Below are positions 35,786 to 46,261 of a stretch of 64,000 nucleotides of DNA, piece by piece (the stretch's first letter is position 1; every line of letters starts with the position of its first letter). A program made the position numbers and the translations under genes. The stretch is from contig NZ_JAIWPG020000004.1 of the NCBI RefSeq assembly GCF_020532665.2, positions 62,001 through 126,000 of the forward strand. The letters run 5' to 3'. The notes under the pieces were generated by a model. That model ran no database searches, was not told the origin of the DNA, and was given only the letters and a program-made list of their open reading frames with translations. The stretch is from Lelliottia sp. WAP21 (GTDB lineage Bacteria > Pseudomonadota > Gammaproteobacteria > Enterobacterales > Enterobacteriaceae).

Positions 35786-37159
35786 TTATCCGGTTTTTCG
35801 CTGACGAGGCTTTTTCACCGGTTGAACCGCCTTCACTTCACTCTCGACCCAGCCGTCTGACAGGCGTGTGGTAAGAAGATCACCCGCTTTGACCTGCTTC
35901 GTTTGCTTCAGCACTTTGCCGTCGGTGGCGGTCGTAACGCTATAGCCACGCGCCAGCGTCGAGAGCGGGCTGACGGCCTCGAGATGGGTGACGGCATTAC
36001 CAAAGCGTTCACGCGTTGCGCTAAGGCGAGTGCGCAGAGTATCCACCAGTCGATATTCCAGCTGTTGAATGCGGGTTTGTGCGCGATAAATCTTCGGCTG
36101 CGGGTTCTGCTGGTTCAGACGTTGCGTAATGCGCTGCTGGCGTGATACCGCGCGCTTAAGCTGATTATCCAGTGCGAAGTTCATTCGCTGACGCAGACGC
36201 TCCAGCACGGTTTGCTGACGTGCCAGCCGCAATTGCGGATGCTGCTGTTGCAGGCGATGGTGAAGCTGGGTAAACCGGCGCGTCCGGTTGGCCAGGAAAT
36301 AGTCCATCGCCATTTCCAGTCGTTGCTGACCGTTCTGCAGCTGGCGCAGCAGCTCAAGCTGATTGCGGCTCACCACTTCCGCGGCAGCGGAAGGCGTTGG
36401 CGCGCGTAAATCCGCCACAAAATCAGCGATGGTCACGTCCGTTTCGTGACCGACGGCGCTGACGATCGGGATCTGGCTTGCGAAAATGGCCCGTGCCACG
36501 CGTTCGTCGTTAAAACTCCACAGGTCTTCCAGCGAGCCGCCACCGCGCCCTACGATGAGTACGTCGCACTCCTGACGGGCGTTTGCCAGCTCAATGGCGC
36601 GCACGATGTGGCCTGGCGCATCGTCACCCTGAACGGCAGTTGGATAGATAATCACCGGCAGGGAAGGGTCGCGACGCTTAAGCACATGCAAAATATCGTG
36701 CAGTGCCGCCCCGGTTTTTGACGTAATCACCCCAACGCAGTGGGCAGGTGAGGGGAGCGTTTTCTTGAACTGCTGATCGAACAAGCCTTCTTCGGAAAGT
36801 TTTGCTTTCAGCTGTTCGTATTTTTGCTGGAGCAGCCCTTCGCCCGCAGGCTGCATGCTTTCGACGATGATTTGATAATCGCCGCGCGGCTCATATAAGG
36901 TGATATTGGCGCGAACCAGAACCTGCTGGCCATGCTGAGGGCGAAACGTCACGCGACGGTTGCTGTTGCGGAACATCGCGCAGCGCACCTGGGCGGTGTC
37001 GTCTTTTAGCGTGAAGTACCAGTGACCGGATGAGGGCTGCGTGAAATTAGAGATCTCGCCGCTGATCCAGACCTGTCCCATTTCCTGCTCAAGCAGCAAA
37101 CGAACCGATTGATTAAGGCGGCTAACGGTAAAAATTGAGGAGGTCTGAGAGGATAACAT
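35786..37159 (-). CDS. xseA: Exodeoxyribonuclease VII large subunit
   Basis: XseA with XseB degrades single-stranded DNA from both ends without needing metal. The N-terminal OB fold (about residues 15-110) binds DNA. The middle region has conserved [13 protein letters not shown] and [17 protein letters not shown] (about 205-221), followed by a long Gln/Arg-rich coiled coil (about 265-390). It has 457 residues, like E. coli (456). It is divergent from guaB across a 159-base promoter region that holds a PurR box. Confidence 0.96.
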   Translation of the reverse strand: MLSSQTSSIFTVSRLNQSVRLLLEQEMGQVWISGEISNFTQPSSGHWYFTLKDDTAQVRCAMFRNSNRRVTFRPQHGQQVLVRANITLYEPRGDYQIIVESMQPAGEGLLQQKYEQLKAKLSEEGLFDQQFKKTLPSPAHCVGVITSKTGAALHDILHVLKRRDPSLPVIIYPTAVQGDDAPGHIVRAIELANARQECDVLIVGRGGGSLEDLWSFNDERVARAIFASQIPIVSAVGHETDVTIADFVADLRAPTPSAAAEVVSRNQLELLRQLQNGQQRLEMAMDYFLANRTRRFTQLHHRLQQQHPQLRLARQQTVLERLRQRMNFALDNQLKRAVSRQQRITQRLNQQNPQPKIYRAQTRIQQLEYRLVDTLRTRLSATRERFGNAVTHLEAVSPLSTLARGYSVTTATDGKVLKQTKQVKAGDLLTTRLSDGWVESEVKAVQPVKKPRQRKTG

Positions 37160-37251
37160 GTGAGCGGGATCAAATTCTAAATCAGCAGGTTATTCAGTCG
37201 ATAGTAACCCGCTCAGGGACGATCGCAAGCATTTTTTATAAAAAAGTGTGG

Positions 37252-37267
37252 ATGCAATCGGTTACGC
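37252..37267. promoter_or_regulatory. PurR operator of guaBA
   Basis: ATGCAATCGGTTACGC fits the PurR consensus ANGCAANCGNTTNCNT except at the last base. It ends just before the guaB -10, as in E. coli, so purine excess should repress guaBA. Confidence 0.75.
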
Positions 37268-37271
37268 TCTG

Positions 37272-37277
37272 TATAAT
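37272..37277 (+). promoter_or_regulatory. guaB promoter -10
   Basis: A perfect TATAAT lies 42 bases before the guaB ATG. The -35 region overlaps the PurR box and is weak. Confidence 0.65.
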
Positions 37278-37318
37278 GCCACGGCAATATTTAACCACCC
37301 AGGTCAGAGATATTGCCC

Positions 37319-38785
37319 ATGCTACGTATTGCTAAAGAAGCACTGACGTTTGACGACGTCCTCCTCGTTCCCGCTCATTCCACCGTTCTGCCGAATACTG
37401 CCGATCTCAGCACCCAGTTGACGAAAACCATTCGCCTGAACATTCCTATGCTCTCTGCGGCTATGGACACCGTGACTGAAGCGCGCCTGGCAATCGCCCT
37501 GGCACAGGAAGGTGGCATCGGCTTTATTCACAAAAACATGTCTATCGAGCGTCAGGCTGAAGAAGTTCGCCGCGTGAAGAAACATGAATCCGGTATTGTA
37601 TCCGACCCACAGACCGTCCTGCCGACAACCACCCTGCATGAAGTCAAAGCGCTGACCGAGCGTAACGGCTTTGCGGGCTACCCGGTTGTGACGGAAGATT
37701 ACGAACTGGTGGGGATCATTACCGGTCGTGACGTGCGTTTTGTGACCGATCTGAACCAGCCTGTCAGCGTTTACATGACCCCGAAAGAGCGTCTGGTGAC
37801 GGTGCGCGAAGGTGAAACCCGTGACGTCGTGCTGGCAAAAATGCATGAAAAACGCGTTGAGAAAGCGCTGGTGGTTGACGATAGCTTCCACCTTCGTGGC
37901 ATGATCACCGTTAAAGATTTCCAGAAAGCAGAGCGTAAACCTAACGCCTGTAAAGACGAGCATGGCCGTCTGCGCGTGGGTGCTGCCGTTGGTGCTGGTG
38001 CAGGTAACGAAGAGCGTGTTGACGCGCTGGTGGCGGCAGGCGTTGACGTCCTGCTGATCGACTCCTCCCACGGCCACTCCGAAGGCGTGCTGCAACGTAT
38101 TCGTGAAACCCGTGCAAAATACCCAGACTTACAGATCATCGGCGGTAACGTTGCGACGGGCGCAGGCGCTCGCGCACTGGCCGAAGCGGGTTGCAGCGCG
38201 GTCAAAGTCGGTATCGGCCCTGGCTCTATCTGTACGACCCGTATCGTGACGGGCGTCGGTGTGCCACAGATCACCGCTGTGTCTGATGCGGTTGAAGCGC
38301 TGGAAGGCACCGGTATTCCGGTTATCGCTGACGGCGGTATCCGCTTCTCAGGCGACATCGCTAAAGCTATCGCCGCTGGCGCTGCTGCCGTGATGGTGGG
38401 TTCTATGCTGGCGGGGACGGAAGAATCTCCGGGTGAAATCGAGCTGTTCCAGGGACGTTCATATAAGTCCTACCGTGGAATGGGGTCTCTGGGCGCGATG
38501 TCTAAAGGTTCCTCCGATCGCTACTTCCAGACCGACAACGCGGCTGACAAACTGGTACCGGAAGGTATCGAAGGTCGCGTAGCCTATAAAGGTCACCTGA
38601 AAGAGATCATCCATCAGCAGATGGGTGGCCTGCGTTCCTGTATGGGTCTCACCGGCTGTGGTACCATCGACCTGCTGCGTACGAAGGCAGAGTTCGTCCG
38701 TATCAGCGGTGCCGGTATCCAGGAAAGTCACGTTCACGACGTGACGATCACCAAAGAGTCCCCGAACTATCGTCTGGGCTCCTGA
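37319..38785 (+). CDS. guaB: IMP dehydrogenase
   Basis: GuaB oxidises IMP to XMP with NAD, the first committed step to GMP. The product is 488 residues. It has a TIM barrel with the catalytic loop [13 protein letters not shown] (Cys about 305) and the flap around [16 protein letters not shown] pair is inserted at about residues 93-205 and is involved in nucleotide control. The ATG at 37319 restores [14 protein letters not shown]. guaA follows after 62 bases that contain a hairpin, so part of the transcript may stop between the genes. Confidence 0.98.
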   Translation: MLRIAKEALTFDDVLLVPAHSTVLPNTADLSTQLTKTIRLNIPMLSAAMDTVTEARLAIALAQEGGIGFIHKNMSIERQAEEVRRVKKHESGIVSDPQTVLPTTTLHEVKALTERNGFAGYPVVTEDYELVGIITGRDVRFVTDLNQPVSVYMTPKERLVTVREGETRDVVLAKMHEKRVEKALVVDDSFHLRGMITVKDFQKAERKPNACKDEHGRLRVGAAVGAGAGNEERVDALVAAGVDVLLIDSSHGHSEGVLQRIRETRAKYPDLQIIGGNVATGAGARALAEAGCSAVKVGIGPGSICTTRIVTGVGVPQITAVSDAVEALEGTGIPVIADGGIRFSGDIAKAIAAGAAAVMVGSMLAGTEESPGEIELFQGRSYKSYRGMGSLGAMSKGSSDRYFQTDNAADKLVPEGIEGRVAYKGHLKEIIHQQMGGLRSCMGLTGCGTIDLLRTKAEFVRISGAGIQESHVHDVTITKESPNYRLGS

Positions 38786-38794
38786 TAAGTTTCC

Positions 38795-38825
38795 GCGCCC
38801 GGCTTTATGCCGGGCGCTTTGTTTC
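38795..38825 (+). terminator. guaB-guaA intercistronic hairpin
   Basis: GCGCCCGGC-TTTAT-GCCGGGCGC is a perfect 9-bp stem followed by TTTGTTTC. In an operon it may attenuate guaA or stabilise the guaB mRNA end. Confidence 0.6.
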
Positions 38826-38847
38826 ACTTGCCTCGGAATTATCGTCA

Positions 38848-40425
38848 ATGACGGAAAACATTCATAAACATCGCATTCTTATCCTGGATTTCGGATCGCA
38901 GTACACACAGCTGGTCGCACGTCGCGTGCGTGAACTGGGCGTTTATTGTGAGCTGTGGGCGTGGGATGTCACAGAAGCACAAATTCGTGAATTTAATCCA
39001 AGCGGCATTATTCTTTCCGGCGGCCCGGAAAGCACCACCGAAAATAACAGCCCACGTGCACCGCAATATGTCTTCGAAGCGGGCGTACCGGTATTTGGCG
39101 TTTGCTACGGCATGCAGACCATGGCGATGCAGCTGGGTGGTCATGTAGAAGCCTCAAACGAGCGTGAGTTTGGCTATGCTCAGGTTGAAGTCTTGACCGA
39201 CAGCGCGCTGGTTCGCGGTATCGAAGACTCCCTGACCGCAGAAGGCAAACCGCTGCTGGACGTGTGGATGAGCCATGGCGACAAAGTGACAGCAATTCCG
39301 TCTGACTTTGTGACCGTTGCCAGCACCGAGACTTGTCCGTTCGCCATTATGGCTAACGAAGAAAAGCGCTTCTATGGCGTGCAGTTCCACCCGGAAGTGA
39401 CCCACACCCGTCAGGGTATGCGCATGCTGGATCGTTTTGTTCGCGATATTTGCCAGTGTGAAGCGCTGTGGACGCCAGCCAAAATTATCGATGACGCGAT
39501 TGAGCGTATTCGTCAGCAGGTGGGCAATGACAAAGTCATCCTCGGCCTGTCCGGCGGCGTTGACTCCTCTGTCACCGCGATGCTGCTGCACCGCGCGATT
39601 GGCAAAAACCTGACCTGCGTCTTCGTGGACAACGGCCTGCTGCGTCTGAACGAAGCCCAGCAGGTGATGGACATGTTTGGTGACCACTTCGGCCTGAACA
39701 TCATCCACGTGGAAGGCGAGAAGCGCTTCCTCGACGCGCTGGCCGGTGAAAACGATCCTGAAGCGAAACGTAAAATCATCGGTCGCGTCTTCGTCGAAGT
39801 GTTCGATGAAGAAGCTCTGAAACTGGAAGACGTTAAATGGCTGGCACAGGGCACCATCTACCCAGACGTGATCGAGTCTGCGGCTTCTGCGACCGGTAAA
39901 GCACACGTGATCAAATCTCACCACAACGTGGGCGGCCTGCCGAAAGAGATGAAGATGGGTCTGGTTGAGCCGCTGCGTGAGCTGTTCAAAGATGAAGTGC
40001 GTAAGATCGGTCTGGAACTGGGTCTGCCGTACGACATGCTTTACCGTCACCCTTTCCCGGGGCCGGGTCTGGGCGTGCGCGTGCTGGGCGAAGTGAAGAA
40101 AGAGTACTGCGACCTGCTGCGTCGCGCGGATGCTATCTTCATTGAAGAGCTGCACAAAGCTGACCTGTACAACAAAGTGAGCCAGGCGTTCACCGTGTTC
40201 CTGCCGGTTCGTTCTGTTGGCGTGATGGGCGATGGCCGTAAATACGACTGGGTTGTTTCCCTGCGTGCGGTAGAAACCATCGACTTCATGACCGCGCACT
40301 GGGCGCACCTGCCTTACGACTTCTTAGGCCGCGTGTCCAATCGCATTATCAACGAAGTGAACGGCATCTCCCGCGTGGTGTATGACATCAGCGGCAAGCC
40401 ACCGGCGACGATTGAGTGGGAATAA
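38848..40425 (+). CDS. guaA: GMP synthetase (glutamine-hydrolysing)
   Basis: GuaA makes GMP from XMP, ATP and glutamine. The N-terminal class I amidotransferase domain (about residues 1-205) carries the nucleophile in GVCYGMQTM (Cys about 86) and the His-Glu pair in FHPEVTHT. The ATP pyrophosphatase domain has the P-loop [11 protein letters not shown] (about 233-243), and the C-terminal dimerisation domain ends ATIEWE. The 525 residues equal the E. coli length. A terminator follows 23 bases on. Confidence 0.98.
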   Translation: MTENIHKHRILILDFGSQYTQLVARRVRELGVYCELWAWDVTEAQIREFNPSGIILSGGPESTTENNSPRAPQYVFEAGVPVFGVCYGMQTMAMQLGGHVEASNEREFGYAQVEVLTDSALVRGIEDSLTAEGKPLLDVWMSHGDKVTAIPSDFVTVASTETCPFAIMANEEKRFYGVQFHPEVTHTRQGMRMLDRFVRDICQCEALWTPAKIIDDAIERIRQQVGNDKVILGLSGGVDSSVTAMLLHRAIGKNLTCVFVDNGLLRLNEAQQVMDMFGDHFGLNIIHVEGEKRFLDALAGENDPEAKRKIIGRVFVEVFDEEALKLEDVKWLAQGTIYPDVIESAASATGKAHVIKSHHNVGGLPKEMKMGLVEPLRELFKDEVRKIGLELGLPYDMLYRHPFPGPGLGVRVLGEVKKEYCDLLRRADAIFIEELHKADLYNKVSQAFTVFLPVRSVGVMGDGRKYDWVVSLRAVETIDFMTAHWAHLPYDFLGRVSNRIINEVNGISRVVYDISGKPPATIEWE

Positions 40426-40448
40426 CGCTCTCCACCCTGTAGCCTGTC

Positions 40449-40475
40449 AGCCCGCGTAAAGCGGGCTTTTTTGTC
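40449..40475 (+). terminator. Terminator after guaA
   Basis: AGCCCGC-GTAAA-GCGGGCT is followed by TTTTTTG, a good rho-independent terminator of guaBA. Confidence 0.85.
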
Positions 40476-40478
40476 TCT

Positions 40479-41222
40479 TTATTTCCCCATTACCGCCTGT
40501 TCAATCACTCGCGTAACCTGCTCCGGCTGACTGACCATGGAGACATGACTTGCCGCAACCTGCGTGGTTTTTGCGTGAATCTGTTGCGCCATCGCCCGTT
40601 CAAGATCCGGATTAATCATTCGGTCGTTCTGGCTGACGACATACCAGCTGGGCTTGTCATGCCACGCGGCGCGGGTGATTTTCTCAGCGAATGCACTGGC
40701 CTTTATCGGCCCCTGCGTGGCCGCGATGCTTTGCTGTTCAGTCGCGGTGGCGTCAGGGGCAAAGTCCTGGCGCACTGCGGCAGGGGGCAGATACAAATAG
40801 CCGTCGGCTGTTTTAGCGATATCGGCACTCCCCGGTGGCGAGGGATAGCGTCCTGCCAGGTCTGCCGTTGACTGACCGGCGTCCGGTGCAAATGCCGCCA
40901 CGTAGACCAGGGATTTTACCCGGGCATCGTTGCCGGCTTCGGTAATCACCGTGCCGCCCCAGGAGTGACCAACCAACACCACGTCGCCATGCGCACGGGC
41001 GATGGCGCGCCGGGTTGCGGCGACATCCTCTTTTAACGATGTCAGGGGCAGCTGCACGGCAATGACCTCCGTATGCTGTTTCTGCAATTGCTGAATCACC
41101 TTATTCCAGCTGCTGCCATCGGCGAAGGCGCCATGAACCAGCACCACGCTGGTAGGATTCTGGGCGAAGACGCTGGCTGATACTGCCAACAGACCCGCTG
41201 TCAACACAGACAATTTTTTCAT
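40479..41222 (-). CDS. Exported alpha/beta-hydrolase
   Basis: This is a 247-residue alpha/beta-hydrolase with an N-terminal Sec signal (MKKLSVLTAGLLAVSASVFA, cleavage after about residue 20), so it should act in the periplasm. The oxyanion region is in VLVHGAFADGSSW and the nucleophile elbow is GHSWGG (Ser about 87). A conserved Asp in NDRMINPDLE and a His near ASHVSMVSQ complete the triad. Related proteins are annotated as hydrolases or esterases of unknown substrate. It lies 11 bases after the DUF6130-like gene, in the place where E. coli has yfgH/yfgI. Confidence 0.85.
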   Translation of the reverse strand: MKKLSVLTAGLLAVSASVFAQNPTSVVLVHGAFADGSSWNKVIQQLQKQHTEVIAVQLPLTSLKEDVAATRRAIARAHGDVVLVGHSWGGTVITEAGNDARVKSLVYVAAFAPDAGQSTADLAGRYPSPPGSADIAKTADGYLYLPPAAVRQDFAPDATATEQQSIAATQGPIKASAFAEKITRAAWHDKPSWYVVSQNDRMINPDLERAMAQQIHAKTTQVAASHVSMVSQPEQVTRVIEQAVMGK

Positions 41223-41233
41223 CTCAACGCGCC

Positions 41234-41701
41234 TTAAAAGTGATGGACGGCCGCGTGGGGCGGCACGGTGAACGCAATGGTTTTACGATCGAGAGGTTTA
41301 TGGGTCGGATCGGCCAGAATAATCGTGACCGTGTGTTTGCCTGCAGGCAGTCCGACCAGGATCACCGGCTCGCCGCTGGCGTCTGCCCAGTGCCAGGGGG
41401 CGTCATCCACAATGACGTGGATGTGACCGATACGCGGCGTCACTTTTAACGCCTCGGGCCCGAAGACGGGTTCAATACGCAGGTTTTCAGCGCGGTACTG
41501 GATAAAGACCGCACCTTTTGTCAGCGGGCCTGCAAGCGGCGCATCGACAATGAGTTTTGCCGGTGGTTGAGCCTGCTCAAGAGGGGCGACGGCAGCAGGG
41601 CCGTTCACCTCAGCTGCACTCAGCCCGCTCAGGGGAGCAGCGAAGGCACCGGTGGCAGTCGTGAGTGCAAAGAAAGGAAGCAGTAAATAGTGACGCATCA
41701 T
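41234..41701 (-). CDS. DUF6130-type secreted protein
   Basis: This 155-residue protein has a clear Sec signal (cleavage after TGAFA, about residue 22). A mature beta-rich domain follows, with PRIGHIHVIVDDAPWHWADASGEPV and LPAGKHTVTIILAD, and a His-rich end (PPHAAVHHF). The pattern fits the DUF6130 group and resembles CHRD/cupredoxin-like metal-binding folds in its several His residues. The function is unknown. It precedes the exported hydrolase by 11 bases, so the two are likely co-expressed and may act on the same periplasmic substrate. Confidence 0.7.
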   Translation of the reverse strand: MMRHYLLLPFFALTTATGAFAAPLSGLSAAEVNGPAAVAPLEQAQPPAKLIVDAPLAGPLTKGAVFIQYRAENLRIEPVFGPEALKVTPRIGHIHVIVDDAPWHWADASGEPVILVGLPAGKHTVTIILADPTHKPLDRKTIAFTVPPHAAVHHF

Positions 41702-41932
41702 CTGTGTTTCTCCTCATCGGTTATGAATGACGACAGACACAGAAGACCATGTTTATGTATCGCGACTGTTTAATAAAACGGCTTATTTGTATTAGTGCGT
41801 AATCCGGAAGTCAGAGATACAGTGCGATACACTTCTCACGCTGGCATGTTGTTGCCAGGGATACGGCGAGGGAAATATTCACAGGAGGTGTAACACCTAT
41901 GAATCATTACTATGCGGTTTGATGTTCGCGCG

Positions 41933-42121
41933 TTAGCGCACGGGCGTTTCAACCGACAGGCTGGATTGCTGAGACTGCACCTTTTCCTGATGATGATACC
42001 AGGCACCGATGGAGGAGTAGACAAAGCGGCCAAAGAAGAACAGGAAGCTAATAAGCAGGATGATGCGTGTCATTCGAGTGTTAAATCGATGTCGTTTGTG
42101 CATACGTGTGGCCTGACTCAC
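41933..42121 (-). CDS. yfgG: Small membrane protein YfgG
   Basis: This 62-residue protein has one hydrophobic helix (about residues 19-35, IILLISFLFFFGRFVYSS) after a basic N-terminus. It aligns with E. coli YfgG, reported to matter for nickel/cobalt tolerance. The GTG at 42121 aligns with the E. coli start (VSQATRM against MSQATSM). An ATG at 42139 would add six residues and an ATG at 42103 would shorten it. It is divergent from yfgF. Confidence 0.82.
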   Translation of the reverse strand: MSQATRMHKRHRFNTRMTRIILLISFLFFFGRFVYSSIGAWYHHQEKVQSQQSSLSVETPVR

Positions 42122-42469
42122 TGTGGTTTTCCTGGACATACCCTTTGGGCGATGGGGATATTAAGGCACAGAGGGAAGAGAGGGTCAATTACGCAATCTG
42201 TAAATATCCGTCAATGATTAAATTAAGTAATCGTATAGAAGATATTTGAGGTATTTAGCCCATTGATAGAAAAAAGAAAAATGCAAAAAAAGTTCGTTAC
42301 TAAAGGTAATTTGAATCAATTGATTTGATTTAAGTCAATAGTTTCCCTGCGTGCATAACTACAATCCCTCCTCCAGTGTGTCTCCTTTCATAAGGTTGCG
42401 ACATTTACGTCAGGTTGGATGCCTGTCTTAATTTACCCTCAGGATCAAAAGGGTGTTAAACGGGCATCT
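42122..42469. promoter_or_regulatory. yfgG-yfgF divergent regulatory region
   Basis: This 348-base AT-rich spacer contains the FNR box and -10 of yfgF described separately. I see no additional gene, RNA or repeat in it. Confidence 0.5.
42325..42365 (+). promoter_or_regulatory. FNR-dependent yfgF promoter
   Basis: TTGAT-TTAA-GTCAA (42325-42338) matches the FNR consensus at 9 of 10 positions. TACAAT at 42360-42365 is a good -10. With a start near 42372 the box is centred about -41, the class II activator position. E. coli YfgF is known as an anaerobic, FNR-linked phosphodiesterase, which agrees. Confidence 0.7.
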
Positions 42470-44707
42470 ATGCACATTCTCACACTCCTGATTAAAAACA
42501 AAGACCGCTGGTGGGCGCTTCCTCTGATTCTTCCCATCGTGCTTCTGCCTTTGCTCAGCTACGCCAATACCTATACCCAGATTGCAGGAGGGGTGGCCGT
42601 TCTCTACTATCTGCCGCTCGCTTTTCTGCTGGCATTGATGATGTTTTTCGGTCTGGCCGCGTTGCCGGGCATCATCCTTGCGCTTTTCTATCGTTATTAC
42701 GACACCATCGGCCTCTTCGAAACGGTGGCTTCGATCATCCATTTTGTCATACCGCTGCTGATCAGCTGGGGCGGTTATCGGGTGTTTGCACCCCGACGGA
42801 ATATGGTGCCCTATGGGGACGTGCGATTGATGTCGCAGCGCATTTTCTGGCAGGTATTTTGCCCGGCGACGCTCTTTTTAGTGCTCTTCCAGTTCGCTGT
42901 CTATCTGGGGATTTATCACAGCCGCGAAAGCATGGCGGGTATCAACCCGATGAGTATTCGAACCCTGATTAATTATCAGGCTTTGCTGGTGAGTGGACTC
43001 ACCGGTGTGCCATTCAGTTATTTGCTGATTCGACTCATTCGCCATCCGCGTTATATCAACGGACTGATTGCCCAGATTCGTGCCCAAATCGACAAAAAAG
43101 TGTCGGTGCTGGAATTTATTCTCTGGGCAGCCATTTTGGGCAGCCTGTTCAGTTTGCTGATGATTCCCATAAACGAAAGCAGCTCGATTTTTGGCACGAA
43201 CTACACATTGTCCCTGCTGATGCCGGTGATGTTATGGGGCTCCATGCGCTTCGGCTACCGACTGATTTCGCTTATCTGGACGCCGGTACTGGTGGTCTCT
43301 ATTCACTACTTTTTCCGCTATATACCCTTATCACCGGTCTACGACATTCAACTGGCCATCACCTCCTCGAGCTATCTTGTGTTCTCGTTTGTGGTGATCT
43401 ACATGGCGATGCTGGCCACCCGCCAGCGGGATATCACGCAACGTGCCCGACGGTTGGCGTTTCTCGATCCGGTGCTCCACATGCCGAATTTGCGGGCGCT
43501 GACCCGTACGTTAACCCGGTTTCCGTGGTCGGCGTTGTGCTTATTGCGCATTCCGGAACTGGAAGTGCTGGGACGCAACTACGGGGTCCTGTTGCGCATT
43601 CAGTATAAACAGCAGCTGGCTGCATGGATTAACGGTTCACTGGAGGCGAATGAGCGCGTTTATCAGCTGCCTGGGCACGATCTCGCTATACGACTGAATA
43701 CCGAATCTCATCAGTCTCGCATTGAAGGGCTGGATGAGCATATCAAAGGGTTCCGTTTTGTCTGGGACGGCATGCCGCTGCAACCTCAGGTTGGGATCAG
43801 CTATTGCTATGTGCGTTCTCCGGTTAACCATCTTTTTTTACTGCTGGGGGAGTTGAGCGTCATTGCCGATCTTTCGCTCTCCACCAACCATCCTGAAAGC
43901 CTGCAGCAGCGTGGGGCGGTGAACCTGCAGCGAAGTCTGAAAGATAAAGTCGATATGATGAATCGTCTGCAGCGTGCGCTGGAACAGAATGAATTTGCGC
44001 TGATGGTTCAGCCTGTTATGGGCATTCGGGGCGATCATTACCATGAAGTTCTGCTGCGAATGCCGGACGAAAAAGGCGGCCTGTTATCGCCAGACCGCTT
44101 CCTGCCCGTAGCGCAAGAGTTTGGCTTATCATCGCGCGTGGACCTCTGGGTACTGGAGCGAACGCTACAGTTTTTAGCTGAACATCGTGAAAAACTGCCT
44201 GGCAAGCGCTTTGCGATCAACCTTGCGCCCTCAACGGTGTGTCGGGGACAGTTTCCCCTGGAGGTCAGCCGCTTGCTAAAGAAATATGCCGTAGAGGCCT
44301 GGCAGCTGATATTTGAAATCACGGAAAGCAGCCATTTTTGCAATGCGGAGATGGCTATGCAGACGGTCAAACAGCTCCAGATTATGGGAGCGCGGATTGC
44401 CATTGACGATTTTGGTACCGGCTATGCGAGCTATGCGCGGCTTAAAAGCGTCGATGCTGATATCCTGAAAATCGACGGAAGCTTTATTCGTAACATCGTG
44501 GATAACAGTCTGGATTACCAGATTGTGGCGTCGATATGCCATCTGGCGCGGATGAAAAAAATGCTGGTAGTCGCAGAGTATGTTGAAAGCGAAGAGATAC
44601 GAAGCGCGGCCAGTGCGTTGGGCATTGACTATTTACAGGGGTATCTAATCGGCAAACCCAAACCGATGGAATCCCTGATAGAGACTCAGGCGTCCGAAGA
44701 CGCCTGA
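42470..44707 (+). CDS. pdeF: Cyclic-di-GMP phosphodiesterase YfgF (PdeF)
   Basis: This membrane protein has 745 residues (E. coli 747). An N-terminal MASE1-like region of about eight helices (about 1-310) is followed by a degenerate GGDEF-like domain (about 340-480) without the GGDEF signature. A C-terminal EAL domain (about 490-740) has YHEVLLRM at the EAL position, FAINLAP, DDFGTGYASYARL and VVAEYVE. It hydrolyses c-di-GMP under anaerobic conditions in E. coli. The start at 42470 (MHILTLLIKNKDRWW) matches the family better than an upstream one at 42419. It converges on ppx. Confidence 0.93.
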   Translation: MHILTLLIKNKDRWWALPLILPIVLLPLLSYANTYTQIAGGVAVLYYLPLAFLLALMMFFGLAALPGIILALFYRYYDTIGLFETVASIIHFVIPLLISWGGYRVFAPRRNMVPYGDVRLMSQRIFWQVFCPATLFLVLFQFAVYLGIYHSRESMAGINPMSIRTLINYQALLVSGLTGVPFSYLLIRLIRHPRYINGLIAQIRAQIDKKVSVLEFILWAAILGSLFSLLMIPINESSSIFGTNYTLSLLMPVMLWGSMRFGYRLISLIWTPVLVVSIHYFFRYIPLSPVYDIQLAITSSSYLVFSFVVIYMAMLATRQRDITQRARRLAFLDPVLHMPNLRALTRTLTRFPWSALCLLRIPELEVLGRNYGVLLRIQYKQQLAAWINGSLEANERVYQLPGHDLAIRLNTESHQSRIEGLDEHIKGFRFVWDGMPLQPQVGISYCYVRSPVNHLFLLLGELSVIADLSLSTNHPESLQQRGAVNLQRSLKDKVDMMNRLQRALEQNEFALMVQPVMGIRGDHYHEVLLRMPDEKGGLLSPDRFLPVAQEFGLSSRVDLWVLERTLQFLAEHREKLPGKRFAINLAPSTVCRGQFPLEVSRLLKKYAVEAWQLIFEITESSHFCNAEMAMQTVKQLQIMGARIAIDDFGTGYASYARLKSVDADILKIDGSFIRNIVDNSLDYQIVASICHLARMKKMLVVAEYVESEEIRSAASALGIDYLQGYLIGKPKPMESLIETQASEDA

Positions 44708-44708
44708 G
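44685..44708. other. Perfect hairpin across the yfgF stop codon
   Basis: CTCAGGCGTC-CGAA-GACGCCTGAG is a 10-bp perfect stem with a CGAA tetraloop and includes the yfgF TGA. No U-run follows on either strand. It lies between convergent yfgF and ppx and may act as an mRNA 3' end barrier for both. Confidence 0.5.
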
Positions 44709-44716
44709 GGAGCGGA

Positions 44717-46258
44717 TTATGCCGCGATTTCTGGTGACTGCTCTTCTTCGATTTTCAACATCCAGCCGGTGACGGCTTCCCAGTATTGCTGCTCTTTTTC
44801 GAGATCCAGCAGCACCAGCGCGTTCTGGCTGAACCAGTCGTGCGGGAAGCTAAGCGTCCAGTGGTGGTCGTCCGTTTTCAGTCGCAGCGTTGGCGGGGTG
44901 GTCGTGGCCTGGCGCTGATTATTCAGCAGTACGCCAAGGCGTAATATCTGAATCAACGGCAGGAACTGTTTTTTCTTAAACAGCGTAAAGCGAGGCAGAT
45001 CGTCGAGCTTAATCGCCTTGCGGTGATAACGCACCAGCGTCGCCATCATGCTTTGCTGCTCCTGGTTATAGCCGGGCAGATCGCTGTTTTGTAAAATGTA
45101 GGCGGAGTGGCGATGCATCCCACTGTGGTTAATATTCAGGCCGACTTCATGCAGCATCGCACTCCACTTCAGCAGAGCAGCAAGCTGGGGATGAACAAGC
45201 TTCGGATTCTGTTCTGCCCACTGCTCATAAATGTGCGTGGTGGTTTCCAGAACACGTCTTGCCTGCTCACGATCGATATTGTACTGGTTCGCCAGGCTCT
45301 GCGCCGTGCGGCTGCGGATATCCTGATGGCGGAAACGGCCTTCCATCTCATACAAAACGCCTTCACGGAGCGCGCCGTCAGAAAGGCGCAGCTCACGAAT
45401 CGCCAGCGCATCAAAGACGCCGCACAAAATCGCCAGACCCGGCACGAAGACCGCTTTGCGCTCCTCAGACAGCCCCGGCAGACTCAGTGCGTCAAAGCTC
45501 TTAAATTTGAGCACCTCTTCGCGAATCATATCCAGACGTTCAGGCGTGATGAACCCATCTTTTTCGCCCATTTCCAGCAGCACTTCATGCGCCGCTTTGA
45601 TGCTGCCAGAAGCGCCGAGTGCAACGTTCCAGCCTTGCAGGCGATACTGCCAGGCAAGCGACTCCAGTTTTTGTACCGCCGCCATCCGGGCTCGCTGGAA
45701 GTTTTCCCGGCTGATGGTGCCGCCAGGGAAATACATTTGCGCGAAGCTTACGCAGCCCATGCGGCGGCTTTCAACCAGCTTTGGCTCAAAATCTTCGCCA
45801 ATGACCAGCTCCGTTGAACCCCCGCCGATGTCGATGACCAGCTTACGGCCTTTCTCTGGCTGGGTGTGTTCAACGCCCATAAAGATCAGACGCGCTTCCT
45901 CGTTCCCCGAGATGATTTCAATCGGGTAGGGGATCACTTTTTCTGCCCGCTTCAGGAACTCTGGTGCGTTCAGCGCCTGACGTAATGTGTGCGTGCCCAC
46001 GATGCACACGCTGGAAGCGGAGAACCCTTGTAGTCGCTCAGCAAAGAGCGACAGGCAAGCCAGACCGCGCTCCATCGCCTCTTCGCTAAGCATATTTTTG
46101 TCATCAAGGCCGTCAGCCAGATGTACGCGTTGTTTCAGGCGACCAATAATCTGCATGGCGCCATCCACCTCGCGGGCGATGACCATATGAAAGCTGTTAG
46201 AACCTAAATCGACCGCGGCAAACTCCTGCGGTCGTGGCGTCTTATCATTTATCGGCAT
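44717..46258 (-). CDS. ppx: Exopolyphosphatase
   Basis: Ppx removes terminal phosphates from polyphosphate and also hydrolyses pppGpp. The 513-residue product has the ASKHA fold. The N-terminal phosphate loop is [14 protein letters not shown] (about 15-28), the second is [14 protein letters not shown] (about 141-154), and the catalytic Glu lies in [10 protein letters not shown] (about 115-124). The C-terminal HD-like domain follows (about 320-513, with [20 protein letters not shown]). It starts 3 bases after the ppk stop, so it is the second gene of the ppk-ppx operon. Confidence 0.97.
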   Translation of the reverse strand: MPINDKTPRPQEFAAVDLGSNSFHMVIAREVDGAMQIIGRLKQRVHLADGLDDKNMLSEEAMERGLACLSLFAERLQGFSASSVCIVGTHTLRQALNAPEFLKRAEKVIPYPIEIISGNEEARLIFMGVEHTQPEKGRKLVIDIGGGSTELVIGEDFEPKLVESRRMGCVSFAQMYFPGGTISRENFQRARMAAVQKLESLAWQYRLQGWNVALGASGSIKAAHEVLLEMGEKDGFITPERLDMIREEVLKFKSFDALSLPGLSEERKAVFVPGLAILCGVFDALAIRELRLSDGALREGVLYEMEGRFRHQDIRSRTAQSLANQYNIDREQARRVLETTTHIYEQWAEQNPKLVHPQLAALLKWSAMLHEVGLNINHSGMHRHSAYILQNSDLPGYNQEQQSMMATLVRYHRKAIKLDDLPRFTLFKKKQFLPLIQILRLGVLLNNQRQATTTPPTLRLKTDDHHWTLSFPHDWFSQNALVLLDLEKEQQYWEAVTGWMLKIEEEQSPEIAA

Positions 46259-46261
46259 AGG

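Noticed and set aside
39154..40308. 384-codon minus-strand open frame inside guaA
   Set aside because: It lies wholly within guaA on the opposite strand, is rich in His/Gln/Val typical of shadow frames, and has no start signal.
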